Source: Erysipelotrichaceae bacterium
GTDB lineage: Bacteria; Bacillota_I; Bacilli_A; Erysipelotrichales; Erysipelotrichaceae
Direction of reading: 5' to 3'
Length of the DNA: 64,000 nucleotides
Assembly: GCA_017428765.1 (NCBI GenBank)
Contig: JAFRQF010000032.1
Coordinates: 56,229 to 120,228 of the forward strand
Made by a program: the position numbers and the translations under genes. Shown piece after piece: positions 49,995-58,973 of the stretch. Under the pieces are notes generated by a model that saw only the letters and a program-made list of their open reading frames with translations, did not search any database and was not told the DNA's origin. How positions within the stretch are numbered: position 1 is the stretch's first letter; the number at the start of each line of letters is the position of its first letter.

Positions 49995-50981
49995 TTAGAC
50001 CTCCAGGAAGTCGACGAAACGAACTTCTTCCAGGTCTTCTTTCTTGATATTGAGCTCTTTGCCGGTCAGCGCTTCGACCGCATTGACCAGGTTCATCGCG
50101 TTGATGCCGTATTTTTCCATCAGGTACATCTTGGATGCACCATGGGCATAGCCCTTGAGGCCGATCTTGATGAGCTTCTTGCCTAAGCCGTGTTCTGCGA
50201 TCATGTCGGCAACTGCGGAACCCAAGCCGCCGATGTCGAGGTGGTTTTCGATGGTGATGACACCGTATTTTGCGCGTTCGATCGCCTCAACGATGGTCGG
50301 ATCGGTGAATGGCTTGAGCGTTGTGACGTGCATATGTCCGACGGAGACGCCTCTTTCCTTTAAGACGGCCGTTGCACGCATCGCTTCTTCCGTACAGATC
50401 GAGGAAGAAAGGATCAGTACATCATCACCTCTGGAAAGTTCTCTTGCTCTGTTGAATACCGTTGGTTCATTGGCAGGGAAGAGACGTGGTACTTCTTTAC
50501 GAAGCTGACGGATGTAGACCGGACCGTTGTAGTTGTAGGCCATGTCTAAGACATAGTCGATATCGGTCGCATCGCCGACATCGAATATGGCCATATTCGG
50601 AACGGAACGCATGACCGCAACGTCGTTGATCGACTGGTGGGAGACACCGCCCGGTGTCGTGATGCCCGGAACGAAGCCGACGAATACGACAGGCAGGTTC
50701 GGATAAGCGACAGACATCTCGACCTGGTCGAGGACTCTTCTGTATTCAAAGACTGCGAAGGTGTGAATGAAAGGACGATAACCTTCCCTGGCAAGACCGG
50801 CAGCCCATGAGACCATGTTCTGTTCGGCGATGCCCATCGTGAAGTAGCGATCAGGATACACAGCCCTGAACTTCTTGACTTCGCAGGATGTACCTAAGTC
50901 AGCGGATAAGACGACGACTTCAGGATGTTCTTCAGCAAGACGGAGGATATTTTTCTCGTGGGTATTGACTTCGATTTTCAT
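49995..50981 (-). CDS. Transketolase, C-terminal subunit
   Basis: 328 residues with the pyrimidine-binding and C-terminal domains: ADLGTSC, FTMGIAEQNMVSWAAGLA (the catalytic Glu) and GGVSHQSINDVAVMR. It pairs with the N-terminal subunit encoded just upstream, 15 bases away. Two-subunit transketolases are common in Firmicutes and Archaea. Moves two-carbon units between sugar phosphates using thiamine diphosphate. Confidence 0.92.
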   Translation of the reverse strand: MKIEVNTHEKNILRLAEEHPEVVVLSADLGTSCEVKKFRAVYPDRYFTMGIAEQNMVSWAAGLAREGYRPFIHTFAVFEYRRVLDQVEMSVAYPNLPVVFVGFVPGITTPGGVSHQSINDVAVMRSVPNMAIFDVGDATDIDYVLDMAYNYNGPVYIRQLRKEVPRLFPANEPTVFNRARELSRGDDVLILSSSICTEEAMRATAVLKERGVSVGHMHVTTLKPFTDPTIVEAIERAKYGVITIENHLDIGGLGSAVADMIAEHGLGKKLIKIGLKGYAHGASKMYLMEKYGINAMNLVNAVEALTGKELNIKKEDLEEVRFVDFLEV

Positions 50982-50996
50982 GTTTTCTTCTCCTTC

Positions 50997-51902
50997 TTAC
51001 AATGCGTCGTAGACTTTCTGGAACTCTTCTTTTTCGTCGGCACTGATCCTTACGAAGTGTAAGAACGGCCAGCGTTTTTCAAGAGGCGGAATACCGGTCG
51101 TGCCGCGGGTCCTGCCGAGGACGATGAGCGGTTTTCCTTCGTGCGGCGTATTGAATGCGCTGCAGAATTCTTCGATATTGTGACCGTTGACTTCAACTGC
51201 TTCAGCGCCAAAGGCTCTGAAACGGGCGATCAGCGGTTCCAGTGTCATCTGGTTTTCGATCTGGCCTTCGACCTGCTGGTCATTGGCGTCGATAACGATG
51301 ATCAGGTTGTCGAGTTTATAGTGGGAAGCTGCCTGGATGCACTCCCAGGTCTGGCCTTCTGCCAGTTCGCCGTCACCCAGCATGACAAAGCACTTGCCTG
51401 TGTCGCCTCTTCTCTTTCTGGCATGGGCGGTACCGGCGGCGATCGAAATGGTCTGTCCTAAGGAACCGGCTGTATTTTCAAAGCCAGGGGAATGTTCAGC
51501 ACCGATCATTTCCATGTTCCAGCCGTCAACATTGAATTTGTCCATGCAGTCCGGAGAGATCCTGCCGGTCGCTGCAAGAGCGCAATAGATGACGGATGCG
51601 TAGTGGCAGCAGGAAACAAAGAATCGATCCTTGTCTGGGGCTGGCGCGCCGTTGTACATCATGCCTTTCGGGTAATCCATGTTGTCCGGTCCCGGAACGC
51701 CCGGGAACGGGATCGGTTCCCACAGACCTTCTGACGGGCCGAGGTTCATGACGTTGGTGTAAAGTGATGCGACGATCTCTGCCGAAGAGCAGGCTTGTGC
51801 CAGATAACAGCCGCCGGACCTTATGGCGATGCCTAAGATCTGCTTGCGGATGGAATTGGCGATGGCCTGGATCTCTTCCTTGGAATAGATTTTTTTATCC
51901 AT
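50997..51902 (-). CDS. Transketolase, N-terminal subunit
   Basis: 301 residues with the thiamine-diphosphate module: LGDGELAEGQTWE and IVIDANDQQVEGQ (GDG...N motif), and SLGQTISIAAG. First gene of a three-gene leftward operon with the C-terminal subunit and an AraD-like protein. The gene start is set by GGAGG upstream. The divergent neighbour is a zinc dehydrogenase, with a promoter region of about 200 bases between. Confidence 0.92.
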   Translation of the reverse strand: MDKKIYSKEEIQAIANSIRKQILGIAIRSGGCYLAQACSSAEIVASLYTNVMNLGPSEGLWEPIPFPGVPGPDNMDYPKGMMYNGAPAPDKDRFFVSCCHYASVIYCALAATGRISPDCMDKFNVDGWNMEMIGAEHSPGFENTAGSLGQTISIAAGTAHARKRRGDTGKCFVMLGDGELAEGQTWECIQAASHYKLDNLIIVIDANDQQVEGQIENQMTLEPLIARFRAFGAEAVEVNGHNIEEFCSAFNTPHEGKPLIVLGRTRGTTGIPPLEKRWPFLHFVRISADEKEEFQKVYDAL

Positions 51903-51967
51903 CGAAACCTCCTTTTTGGATATAAATTAATGAAACAAAACTCTTTAATATCATTATTGTGAAAACC

Positions 51968-52086
51968 TGAACAAATGTCAACACAGCCTTTACAAAAGTA
52001 AAAAGAAAAGGCTTACATAAAATTATTGACAGGAAAAAAATAATGTTCATATAATTAGTTAAGAGCGAAATTTCACAATCATGAAA
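51968..52086 (+). promoter_or_regulatory. Divergent promoter region with strong sigma-A promoter
   Basis: TTGACA (52026-52031) and TATAAT (52050-52055) are 18 bases apart, pointing right. Possible operator elements are TGAACA (51968) and TGTTCA (52044), and TTTCA-N6-TGAAA (52071-52086). The SorC regulator encoded nearby may bind here. Confidence 0.75.
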
Positions 52087-52106
52087 TAATGTAAGAGGGT
52101 AAGGAT

Positions 52107-53153
52107 ATGAAAGCAGTCGTAAAAACTGAAGCCGGATTGGACCATATGGTCTATATGGACATCCCTGAGCCGGAAGCGACCGGTGATCTGGTCAAGATCA
52201 AGATCGCCTATTCGGGCATCTGCGGAACGGACTTGCATGCGTTCAAGGGAAACTACGGTTCCACAAAACCACCGGTCGTCCTTGGCCATGAATTCTCCGG
52301 TATCGTCGTCGATGTCGGACCGGAAGTCAAAAAGATCAAGATCGGTGATCGCGTCACTTCGGAGACGACCTTCAAGACCTGCGGTGTCTGCCCGATGTGC
52401 AAGTCCAAGGACTACAACCTCTGCGGTCATCGTCAGGGCTTAGGCACACAGATCAACGGTTCGATGGCGGAATACCTGGTCTCCAGGGAAGAATCCGTCC
52501 ATGTGCTTCCGGACAACGTTTCATTATTGAGTGCATCTTTGACTGAACCATTGGCGTGCGGTGTCCATTCAGTCATTGAAAAAGGACAGGTACAGCCGGG
52601 GGATGTCTGTGTCGTCTTTGGTGCCGGTGCCATCGGCCAGATGGTCTCACAGGTCGCCAAGTCACAAGGCGCAACCGTCATTGTCGCAGGATTGCCGCAG
52701 GATAAGGAACGTTTCAAGCTCGCACTGGCAGCCGGAGCGGATCGTTGCGTCGATCAGATGGAAGAAGATATCAAAGCCGTCGTCATGGAAATGACAAACG
52801 ATGTCGGTGCAGATAAATGTTTCGAGTGTTCCGGTGCAGTACCGGCATTAAATAAAGCATTGGAGATCGTGCGAAGAAAAGGTACGGTCGTACAGATGGG
52901 TGTCTTCAACAACACCCATGAGTCGATCTGGACAGACCTGATCCTTCACAGAGAGATCGTCTATGTCGGATCGCGTTCCCAGAAGCCGTCTTCCTGGGTC
53001 ACCGCTTTGAAGCTTATGGAAGAAGGAACGGTCGTTCCGGAAAAGATCGCAACCTACCTGACACCGCTGGAAAACTGGCGTGAAGGTTTTGAAAAGATGA
53101 TGGCCGGTGAAGTCACCAAGGGCATTATCGTGCTGGACGATACGCTCAAATAA
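52107..53153 (+). CDS. Zinc-dependent medium-chain dehydrogenase (sorbitol DH-like)
   Basis: 348 residues. Catalytic zinc ligands CGTDLHAF and GHEFSG (Cys, His, Glu), the structural zinc CGVCPMCKSKDYNLC, and the NAD fold VFGAGAIGQMV. The class includes sorbitol, xylitol and threonine dehydrogenases. With a galactitol-type PTS and aldolases nearby, oxidation of a polyol phosphate is the likely role; the substrate is unknown. Confidence 0.88.
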   Translation: MKAVVKTEAGLDHMVYMDIPEPEATGDLVKIKIAYSGICGTDLHAFKGNYGSTKPPVVLGHEFSGIVVDVGPEVKKIKIGDRVTSETTFKTCGVCPMCKSKDYNLCGHRQGLGTQINGSMAEYLVSREESVHVLPDNVSLLSASLTEPLACGVHSVIEKGQVQPGDVCVVFGAGAIGQMVSQVAKSQGATVIVAGLPQDKERFKLALAAGADRCVDQMEEDIKAVVMEMTNDVGADKCFECSGAVPALNKALEIVRRKGTVVQMGVFNNTHESIWTDLILHREIVYVGSRSQKPSSWVTALKLMEEGTVVPEKIATYLTPLENWREGFEKMMAGEVTKGIIVLDDTLK

Positions 53154-53178
53154 AAAAGAAGTGGGATCACTTCTTTGA
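53154..53178 (-). terminator. Terminator between convergent dehydrogenase and SorC genes
   Basis: Perfect stem AAAGAAGTG / CACTTCTTT (53155-53176) with a GGAT loop. On the minus strand TTTTTTA follows. It overlaps the end of the regulator gene. Confidence 0.85.
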
Positions 53179-54111
53179 CAGTTCCAGCAGTTTAAGAGCC
53201 AGCGGTTCATCGACGATCAGGATATCGGCGTAGCCGCCCCGAAGCACAGCCATCGTGGCTTCCGCCTTCTGGGCCGTCGCGTTGAGAACGATGGATAACG
53301 GTACTTTCTTAACAGCCTCAAGAGGCGTTGAGATCAGATAGATGTCATCGACATCGACTCTCGATCCATCCGGTCTGATGAACCAGCCCATGAAGGAAGC
53401 GACCGCACCGTTGTCACGGAAACGGTTGAGCTTATAGCTGTCGAAGTAGCCCGACTGGATAAGTGAGTTCTTGTCGTCATCAAAGGAACCAATGCCGTTG
53501 ACGGCGATATCGACTTTCATCGCTTTCTTCAGTGAATCGGAGATCATCGGTTCATTGATCAGATAGTGGTAAACCTCTTCCCCTTTGACGATCAAAGGCG
53601 TGTTGATGGAAGAGTAGGTGCCATGAAGTTCCCTGGCCAGACGCTGGGCGATCGAGAAGGAGTCGATCGCAGGATTGCCCATCGTCATACAGCCGACCAT
53701 CTGGGCAACTTTGACATCACTGACCGAAAGGTCGTCCATCGCATTGACGAGCGCATTGACGGCCCTGCCCCAGGAAAGACCGACGGTCATGCCCGGTTCG
53801 ATAAAGGAAGAAAGGACTGCCGCTGCTGCCTTGCCGCAGATGTCGATCGATTTGTCAAAATCAAAGGATGAATTGACGACGATCGCATCGCGTAAATGAA
53901 AGGCTTTGCGCAAGCGACCGGAAAGCTTGTTGTTCTTGGAAACGGAAGTTTCGATAACGATCTTCACGACACCCTGTTTCTTGGCCTCATCGATGAGACG
54001 GGAAACAGTAGGCCTGGAAGCATTGATGATGGAGCCGATCTCCTGCTGGGAAAGGCCTCGCTCGTAGTAGAGTTCAGCAACATATTCCAGTAAATTATCA
54101 TTTCTGTTCAT
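53167..54111 (-). CDS. SorC/DeoR-family sugar-binding regulator
   Basis: 314 residues. N-terminal helix-turn-helix YYERGLSQQEIGSIINASRPTVSRLIDEAKKQG, then the SorC sugar-phosphate-binding domain with GLSWGRAVNALV and MVGCMTMGNPAID. SorC proteins are usually induced by a phosphorylated sugar. It faces the PTS genes with only 34 bases between the starts and is probably their regulator, along with the dehydrogenase and transketolase genes. Confidence 0.9.
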   Translation of the reverse strand: MNRNDNLLEYVAELYYERGLSQQEIGSIINASRPTVSRLIDEAKKQGVVKIVIETSVSKNNKLSGRLRKAFHLRDAIVVNSSFDFDKSIDICGKAAAAVLSSFIEPGMTVGLSWGRAVNALVNAMDDLSVSDVKVAQMVGCMTMGNPAIDSFSIAQRLARELHGTYSSINTPLIVKGEEVYHYLINEPMISDSLKKAMKVDIAVNGIGSFDDDKNSLIQSGYFDSYKLNRFRDNGAVASFMGWFIRPDGSRVDVDDIYLISTPLEAVKKVPLSIVLNATAQKAEATMAVLRGGYADILIVDEPLALKLLELSKK

Positions 54112-54145
54112 ACACCTACATTATATCTGAAAAAAGGAGATTGAC

Positions 54146-54409
54146 ATGGTATCTCAGGACTTTACGGTTAAAAATCCGACAGGCATTCACGCAAGACCGG
54201 CAACGATGCTGGTGCAGCTTTGCAATGGCCTTCCCGATCAGGTGATGATCACAACAGACAAAGGGAAAAGCGTCAACCCGAAAAATATCCTTTCAGTCCT
54301 GATGGGCGGGATGTCCAAAGGAACTCAGATCCATATCGAAGTCACAGGTGAAAGCGAAGAAGATTCCCTGAAACTGGTCATGGACCTTCTTGAAAGCTTT
54401 ACGGAATAG
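54146..54409 (+). CDS. HPr-family phosphocarrier with altered regulatory site
   Basis: 87 residues. The phospho-accepting His is in TGIHARPATMLV (His15). In ordinary Firmicute HPr a Ser (46) lies in the block NLKSIMGVM; here the corresponding sequence is NPKNILSVL, with Asn in that place. Phosphorylation by HPr kinase and catabolite repression would therefore not work through it. Being at the head of a galactitol-type PTS operon, it is probably a pathway-specific HPr rather than the general one. Confidence 0.88.
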   Translation: MVSQDFTVKNPTGIHARPATMLVQLCNGLPDQVMITTDKGKSVNPKNILSVLMGGMSKGTQIHIEVTGESEEDSLKLVMDLLESFTE

Positions 54410-54417
54410 GAGGATTT

Positions 54418-54876
54418 ATGGAACAGGCGATCCACAGAGAACTGATCATGACAGGTGTCGATGCAAAAGACTATGAAGATGCCATAAGGCAGGTCGGCCA
54501 GCTCTTCTTAAAGAACGGCTATGTCAAGGATACCTACATCGATGCAGTCGTTGAAAGGGAAAAGGTCTTTGCGACCGGACTTGAACTTGAAGGTATCAGC
54601 ATTGCGATGCCGCATACCGACATCATTCATGTCAACAAGCCGGGCGTTACCGTCGCAAAACTCGCACATCCGGTGGAATTCGAACACATGGGCGAACCGG
54701 GAAGGAAGGTCCAGGCGGAAATGCTGTTCATGATGGCGATCACCAATCCGGAAGATCAGATCGGCACCATCATGAAAGTGCTCGGAGTCTTCCAGAACAC
54801 GGAAGCCCTGGCAGCATTCAAGGCAGCTGAAAATGAGGATGAACTCTATGAAGCAGCTGCAAAATACATTGGTTAG
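54418..54876 (+). CDS. PTS IIA component, galactitol/fructose-mannitol family
   Basis: 152 residues. The active-site His is in ISIAMPHTDIIHV (~60-72). Length and pattern match GatA-type IIA proteins. It passes phosphate from HPr to the IIB protein encoded next. Spaced eight bases from the HPr gene. Confidence 0.9.
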   Translation: MEQAIHRELIMTGVDAKDYEDAIRQVGQLFLKNGYVKDTYIDAVVEREKVFATGLELEGISIAMPHTDIIHVNKPGVTVAKLAHPVEFEHMGEPGRKVQAEMLFMMAITNPEDQIGTIMKVLGVFQNTEALAAFKAAENEDELYEAAAKYIG

Positions 54877-54922
54877 TACCTTGATCGCAAGGTGTTAATA
54901 CATATCATAAGGAGGAAATTTT

Positions 54923-55222
54923 ATGAAAACATGCACTGTAGTTACCGTGTGCGGTTCAGGCGTCGTCACTTCTTCAATGATCGCTTTGAAGATCAAGGAA
55001 CAGCTCAGGGATAAGGGCTGGGACGCAACGATGTATGAAGCGAGCCCAGTCTCGCTCAATTCCGTCATCGCCGGAAAGAACATCGATGTGATCGTCTGCG
55101 CATCACCGGTAACGGAAGATGTCGGCATCCCGAAAGTCAAGGGCATGGGCATGGTCACAGGTATGGGTGAAGAAAAAGTCATCAACCAGATCATCGAAGT
55201 CCTTGAAGAGAAGTACAAATAA
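54923..55222 (+). CDS. PTS IIB component, galactitol family
   Basis: 99 residues with the phospho-Cys loop VCGSGVVTSSM (Cys ~10), as in GatB. The remainder gives the Rossmann-like IIB fold. A small hairpin (ACCTTG/CAAGGT) lies in the preceding gap. It works with the adjacent IIA and IIC to import a sugar or polyol as its phosphate. Confidence 0.9.
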   Translation: MKTCTVVTVCGSGVVTSSMIALKIKEQLRDKGWDATMYEASPVSLNSVIAGKNIDVIVCASPVTEDVGIPKVKGMGMVTGMGEEKVINQIIEVLEEKYK

Positions 55223-55317
55223 TCCAAAACTGTTATTGTTCTTGTCGTTTACCGTAAAAATTCACTAATCTAAGAAAGCATATATTCTGAAATTAATTAA
55301 ATGAGGGGGAAAATATT

Positions 55318-56727
55318 TTGGAAGCTTTTTTAAATACGTTATCCAACATTTTTGGTGCTTTCGGTTCCGGTATCATCATCCCGATCATCCTCTTTGTCTT
55401 ATCAAAGGCGATGGGTGTTGAGACCAAGAAAGCATTTAATTCCGCATTACTCTGTGGTGTAGGTCTGACAGGTTTCAACCTTGTCATCAACTCTTACTCC
55501 GGTGTCATTGCACCGATCGTACAGTCCATGGTCGACAATACCGGCGTTCAGTTATCCACTCTGGATACTGGCTGGCAGTCAACTTCGATCATCGCTTACT
55601 CTACGACTGTCGGTGTCCTGTTCATCGGTGTCGCGATCGCATTACAGCTTGTCTTATTCTTCGTCGGATACACTGATGTATTCATGGCATCTGACCTCTG
55701 GAACAACTATTCCTTCATGGTCTGGGGTTCCATGTTGTATGCATTGACGAAGAACATGCTGCTGGCTATGGCTTTGATGGTCGTTCAGCTGTTCTACATC
55801 CTGCTCTTCTCTGAAATGTGCGCAGTTCGCTGGGGCACATACTACGAGTATGACGGATGCTGTATGACTGCACCTCACCACCTCGAAGCTTTCCCGTTTG
55901 CAGTATGCATGGACTGGATCTTAACAAAGATCGGTTTCAATAAGATCAAGATCAACGCTGCTTCTTTACAGAAGAAACTGGGTCTGCTTGGTGAACCAAT
56001 GATGATCGGCTTGTTCGTCGGTCTTCTGATCGGTCTGATCGGCGAGGCTCCGTTCCTCTTCGGTGAGAACGCTCTGAATGCCTGGGGTACTGCTTTAGGT
56101 GCAGCGATCAATACTGCTGCTATCATGGCTGTCTTCCCTAAGGTCGCAGCGATCTTCGCATCTGCCTTCACTTCAATGTCAGATGCTTACAAGTCAAAAG
56201 CTGCTGCTTCCGCAAAGAACAGAAGATGGTTCTTATCTGTCAACGATGCCTGCGGTTATGGTGAAACGAACACACTGGTTACCGGTGTCCTTCTGATCCC
56301 GATCATGCTGGTATTGTCCTTCATCCTTCCGGGTAACACAGTTCTGCCAATGGCTGACCTCTGTGCACTTCCTTACATGGTCGAAGTCTTCGTATGTATC
56401 TCCAACGGTAACATCGCGAAGTCCATGGTCATGGGTGCTCTCTGGTTCTCTCTTGGTATGATCATGTTCTCTCAGCTGTCTCCGACATTCACGGAAGTTG
56501 CGATCGGTGCCGGCTTCCAGCTGCCACAGGCTGGTGTCTACATCTGCTCTTTCGGTATCGTATGTCACCCACTGATCTGCGGTCTGTTCTACATCTTCTA
56601 TTCACAGAACATCATCCTGATCCTGATCGCGATCGCTGTCTACGTCGTTGCTTATCTCTGGTTCAGAAAGAACAAACAGAAAGTCTACGACTATCTTGAG
56701 AACAACGCTGCTGCCTACCAGGCATAG
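55318..56727 (+). CDS. PTS IIC component, galactitol family
   Basis: 469 residues from TTG 55318, set by GAGGGGG upstream. About eleven membrane helices; KAMGVETKKAFNSALLCGVGLTGF and the long conserved block CGYGETNTLVTG match GatC. It is the sugar channel. The codon use is very even (highly expressed type) compared with neighbours. The sugar carried is not determined by the family alone. Confidence 0.92.
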   Translation: MEAFLNTLSNIFGAFGSGIIIPIILFVLSKAMGVETKKAFNSALLCGVGLTGFNLVINSYSGVIAPIVQSMVDNTGVQLSTLDTGWQSTSIIAYSTTVGVLFIGVAIALQLVLFFVGYTDVFMASDLWNNYSFMVWGSMLYALTKNMLLAMALMVVQLFYILLFSEMCAVRWGTYYEYDGCCMTAPHHLEAFPFAVCMDWILTKIGFNKIKINAASLQKKLGLLGEPMMIGLFVGLLIGLIGEAPFLFGENALNAWGTALGAAINTAAIMAVFPKVAAIFASAFTSMSDAYKSKAAASAKNRRWFLSVNDACGYGETNTLVTGVLLIPIMLVLSFILPGNTVLPMADLCALPYMVEVFVCISNGNIAKSMVMGALWFSLGMIMFSQLSPTFTEVAIGAGFQLPQAGVYICSFGIVCHPLICGLFYIFYSQNIILILIAIAVYVVAYLWFRKNKQKVYDYLENNAAAYQA

Positions 56728-56761
56728 CAAATCATTCTAAAGGTAAACACAAGAGTGATAT

Positions 56762-56797
56762 AGGGCTATTGCTATGAAAATAGCAGTAGCCCTTTCA
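56762..56797 (+). terminator. Hairpin inside the PTS operon
   Basis: AGGGCTA-TTGCTAT pairs with ATAGCAG-TAGCCCT (56762-56793) around GAAA, followed by TTTC. Probably an attenuator or 3'-stability element between the IIC gene and the dehydrogenase gene. Confidence 0.75.
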
Positions 56798-56813
56798 TTA
56801 GAGGAAAAACGAT

Positions 56814-57902
56814 ATGCTGAATAAGCTCACACAAGAACCGCAGAAGATCCTGATCATCAACGACATCAATGTCGACATCAATGTCATGGTGGATGCCGTA
56901 AAAAAGACCAGGATCAATATTAAAGAGATCGAAACTTTATACTTCGGTCCTAACAATAAAGAAGAATTTCCTTCTTTGCAGCTCGATATCGAACGTCATG
57001 GCCCGGAAGGAGTGAAGATCCCGGAAGAGGCCTATGAAAAGATAAAGGATGCCGATGTGCTTTTTGTTCATTTCTGCCCGGTATCTTCAAAGCTGATCGA
57101 AAAGGCAGAAAAGCTCAAACTGATCATGACCAACCGGGGCGGCGTTGAGCACATCAATGTCGACGCAGCTACCGCAAGGAATATACCGGTCGTCAACTGT
57201 ATCCGCAATGCCGACGCCGTTGCGGAATTTACGATCGGCATGATGATCGACCTGACAAGAGACATCACTTTATCGCACAACTATCTGCACAAAAAGATCT
57301 GGACAAGGGACTACTACAATTCGGCCTGCCAGAAGACCTTAGGCAATTCTGTGGTCGGACTCATAGGCCTAGGCAACGTGGGTATTTCCCTGGCCAGAAA
57401 GCTGATCGGCATGGGCTCGAAAGTCATCGGCTACGATGAATTCATCAGCGAAGAACAGCTTGAGAAAAAAGGACTCGAAAAACTGGAACTGACAAGGGAT
57501 CAGGACTATATCCTTTCAAACAGCGATATCATTTCCCTGCATCTTCGCTTGGTCCCGGCAACCGAAAACTGGTTCACGATCGATCAGTTTAAAAAGATGA
57601 AGAAGGAAGCTTACTTCATCAACTCGGCAAGAGGCGGCATACTCAACTATGAGGATCTTCGCACAGCTTTGAAGCAAGGTCTGATCGCCGGAGCGGCCCT
57701 CGATGTCTTTGACAGCGAGCCGATCCGCTGGGATGATCCTCTGCTTGAAATGGAAAACGTTCTGGTCACTTCCCATCTTGCGGGAACGACACTTGATTCC
57801 ATCGCCTTATCGCCATACATCTTAACAAGAGACATCAACGAGATCCTGGAAAAGGATATCTGCGACCGCATCGTCAATTACCGAAACATCGATATCGGAT
57901 AA
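56814..57902 (+). CDS. D-isomer-specific 2-hydroxyacid dehydrogenase
   Basis: 362 residues. NAD-binding motif GLIGLGNVGISLARKL (~181-196) and ligand region LHLRLVPATENW; catalytic Glu and His in the C-terminal part (LVTSHLAGTT). The first ~50 residues form an extra N-terminal stretch. Similar dehydrogenases occur next to class II aldolases and PTS genes, oxidising hydroxyacids or sugar acids. The substrate is unknown. It follows the internal hairpin and has an AGAGGAAAAA site. Confidence 0.85.
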   Translation: MLNKLTQEPQKILIINDINVDINVMVDAVKKTRINIKEIETLYFGPNNKEEFPSLQLDIERHGPEGVKIPEEAYEKIKDADVLFVHFCPVSSKLIEKAEKLKLIMTNRGGVEHINVDAATARNIPVVNCIRNADAVAEFTIGMMIDLTRDITLSHNYLHKKIWTRDYYNSACQKTLGNSVVGLIGLGNVGISLARKLIGMGSKVIGYDEFISEEQLEKKGLEKLELTRDQDYILSNSDIISLHLRLVPATENWFTIDQFKKMKKEAYFINSARGGILNYEDLRTALKQGLIAGAALDVFDSEPIRWDDPLLEMENVLVTSHLAGTTLDSIALSPYILTRDINEILEKDICDRIVNYRNIDIG

Positions 57903-57916
57903 ACAAGGGGAAAAAC

Positions 57917-58561
57917 ATGTTACTCAGAGAAGAAAGAGAAGAGATCGTAAAATATGGCAAGATCATGGTCGACCGTCATTTAACGGTCGGTACATTCGGA
58001 AACATCTCCGTCTACAACAGAGAACTGGATCTGTTTGCCATCACTCCTTCCGGATTTGACTACTACAAGACTTCACCGGAAGACTGCGTCATATTGAGAC
58101 CGGACGGCACGATCGTGGAAGGCGACCGCAAACCTTCAAGCGAAGTCGACATGCACAGGATCTTCTACCAGAGGAAGAACAACATCAACGCGGTCGTTCA
58201 CACCCACTCTGTCTACGCCACGACCCTGTCCTGCCTTGGCTGGAAGGTACCGCAGCTTCACTACCTCGTCGCATATTCGGGAAGTGAAGTTCCTTACATC
58301 CCGTATGTGCAGTTTGGTACCTATGAGCTTGCGGAAGCCTGCTATGAGGCAATGGGCGACAACCGTGCCTGCATTTTAGGAAACCATGGCCTGCTGTCGA
58401 CCGGCAAGAGCCTTTCTTATGCGATGGATGTGGCGGAACAGATCGAATTCTGCTGCCAGTTATACTACAATTGCCGTCTGACCGGGCAGGAACCGATCTT
58501 ACTGACGGATGAACAGATGGAAGTCGTTATGAACGGCTTTGGAGATTACAGGAAGAAATAA
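57917..58561 (+). CDS. Class II aldolase (fuculose-phosphate aldolase type)
   Basis: 214 residues. Zn ligands VVHTHSVYATT and LGNHG; catalytic Glu in KPSSEVDMH, unlike the Asp of the paralogue at 49289. GTFGNISV is the family's start. It should cleave a deoxy- or ketose 1-phosphate to dihydroxyacetone phosphate and an aldehyde. Last enzyme in the PTS operon. Confidence 0.88.
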   Translation: MLLREEREEIVKYGKIMVDRHLTVGTFGNISVYNRELDLFAITPSGFDYYKTSPEDCVILRPDGTIVEGDRKPSSEVDMHRIFYQRKNNINAVVHTHSVYATTLSCLGWKVPQLHYLVAYSGSEVPYIPYVQFGTYELAEACYEAMGDNRACILGNHGLLSTGKSLSYAMDVAEQIEFCCQLYYNCRLTGQEPILLTDEQMEVVMNGFGDYRKK

Positions 58562-58564
58562 GTT

Positions 58565-58969
58565 ATGAAGTGTGTGTATTGCGGAAAAGAATATGAAACA
58601 GGCGGATCGAAGATCAACGTGTCCAACGGTGTCTTTGATGTCTGCTCAAATGAATGTAAGAAAAACGTCATCGATTATCTCAACAAGGACAAGGAATATA
58701 AGAACCGTACTTATATCATGATCTTCTGCGGAAGCATCGGCTTCATCCTTTCGACATTCGTTTTTTCAGGGACCTATAAGCTGCTGCCGATGTATGTCGG
58801 GATGCTGATCGCGGGAACCGCTTTGATCTTATATCCATATATCTTTTCGAGCTTTATCACCTTCACACACTATCCAATCGATAAAGCGACAAGAGCAGTA
58901 AAGCTCTTTGGCGTACTGATCGATATCCTGTCACTTATGTTTATCGTTCTGACGTTTGTCATGAGGTGA
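58565..58969 (+). CDS. Zinc-ribbon membrane protein
   Basis: 134 residues. Starts KCVYCGKEYETGG; a second Cys pair CSNEC (~28-32) completes a zinc ribbon, followed by two-to-three membrane helices. No known function. Four bases from the following gene and four from the aldolase stop, so it may read through from the PTS operon. Confidence 0.55.
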   Translation: MKCVYCGKEYETGGSKINVSNGVFDVCSNECKKNVIDYLNKDKEYKNRTYIMIFCGSIGFILSTFVFSGTYKLLPMYVGMLIAGTALILYPYIFSSFITFTHYPIDKATRAVKLFGVLIDILSLMFIVLTFVMR

Positions 58970-58973
58970 GACC

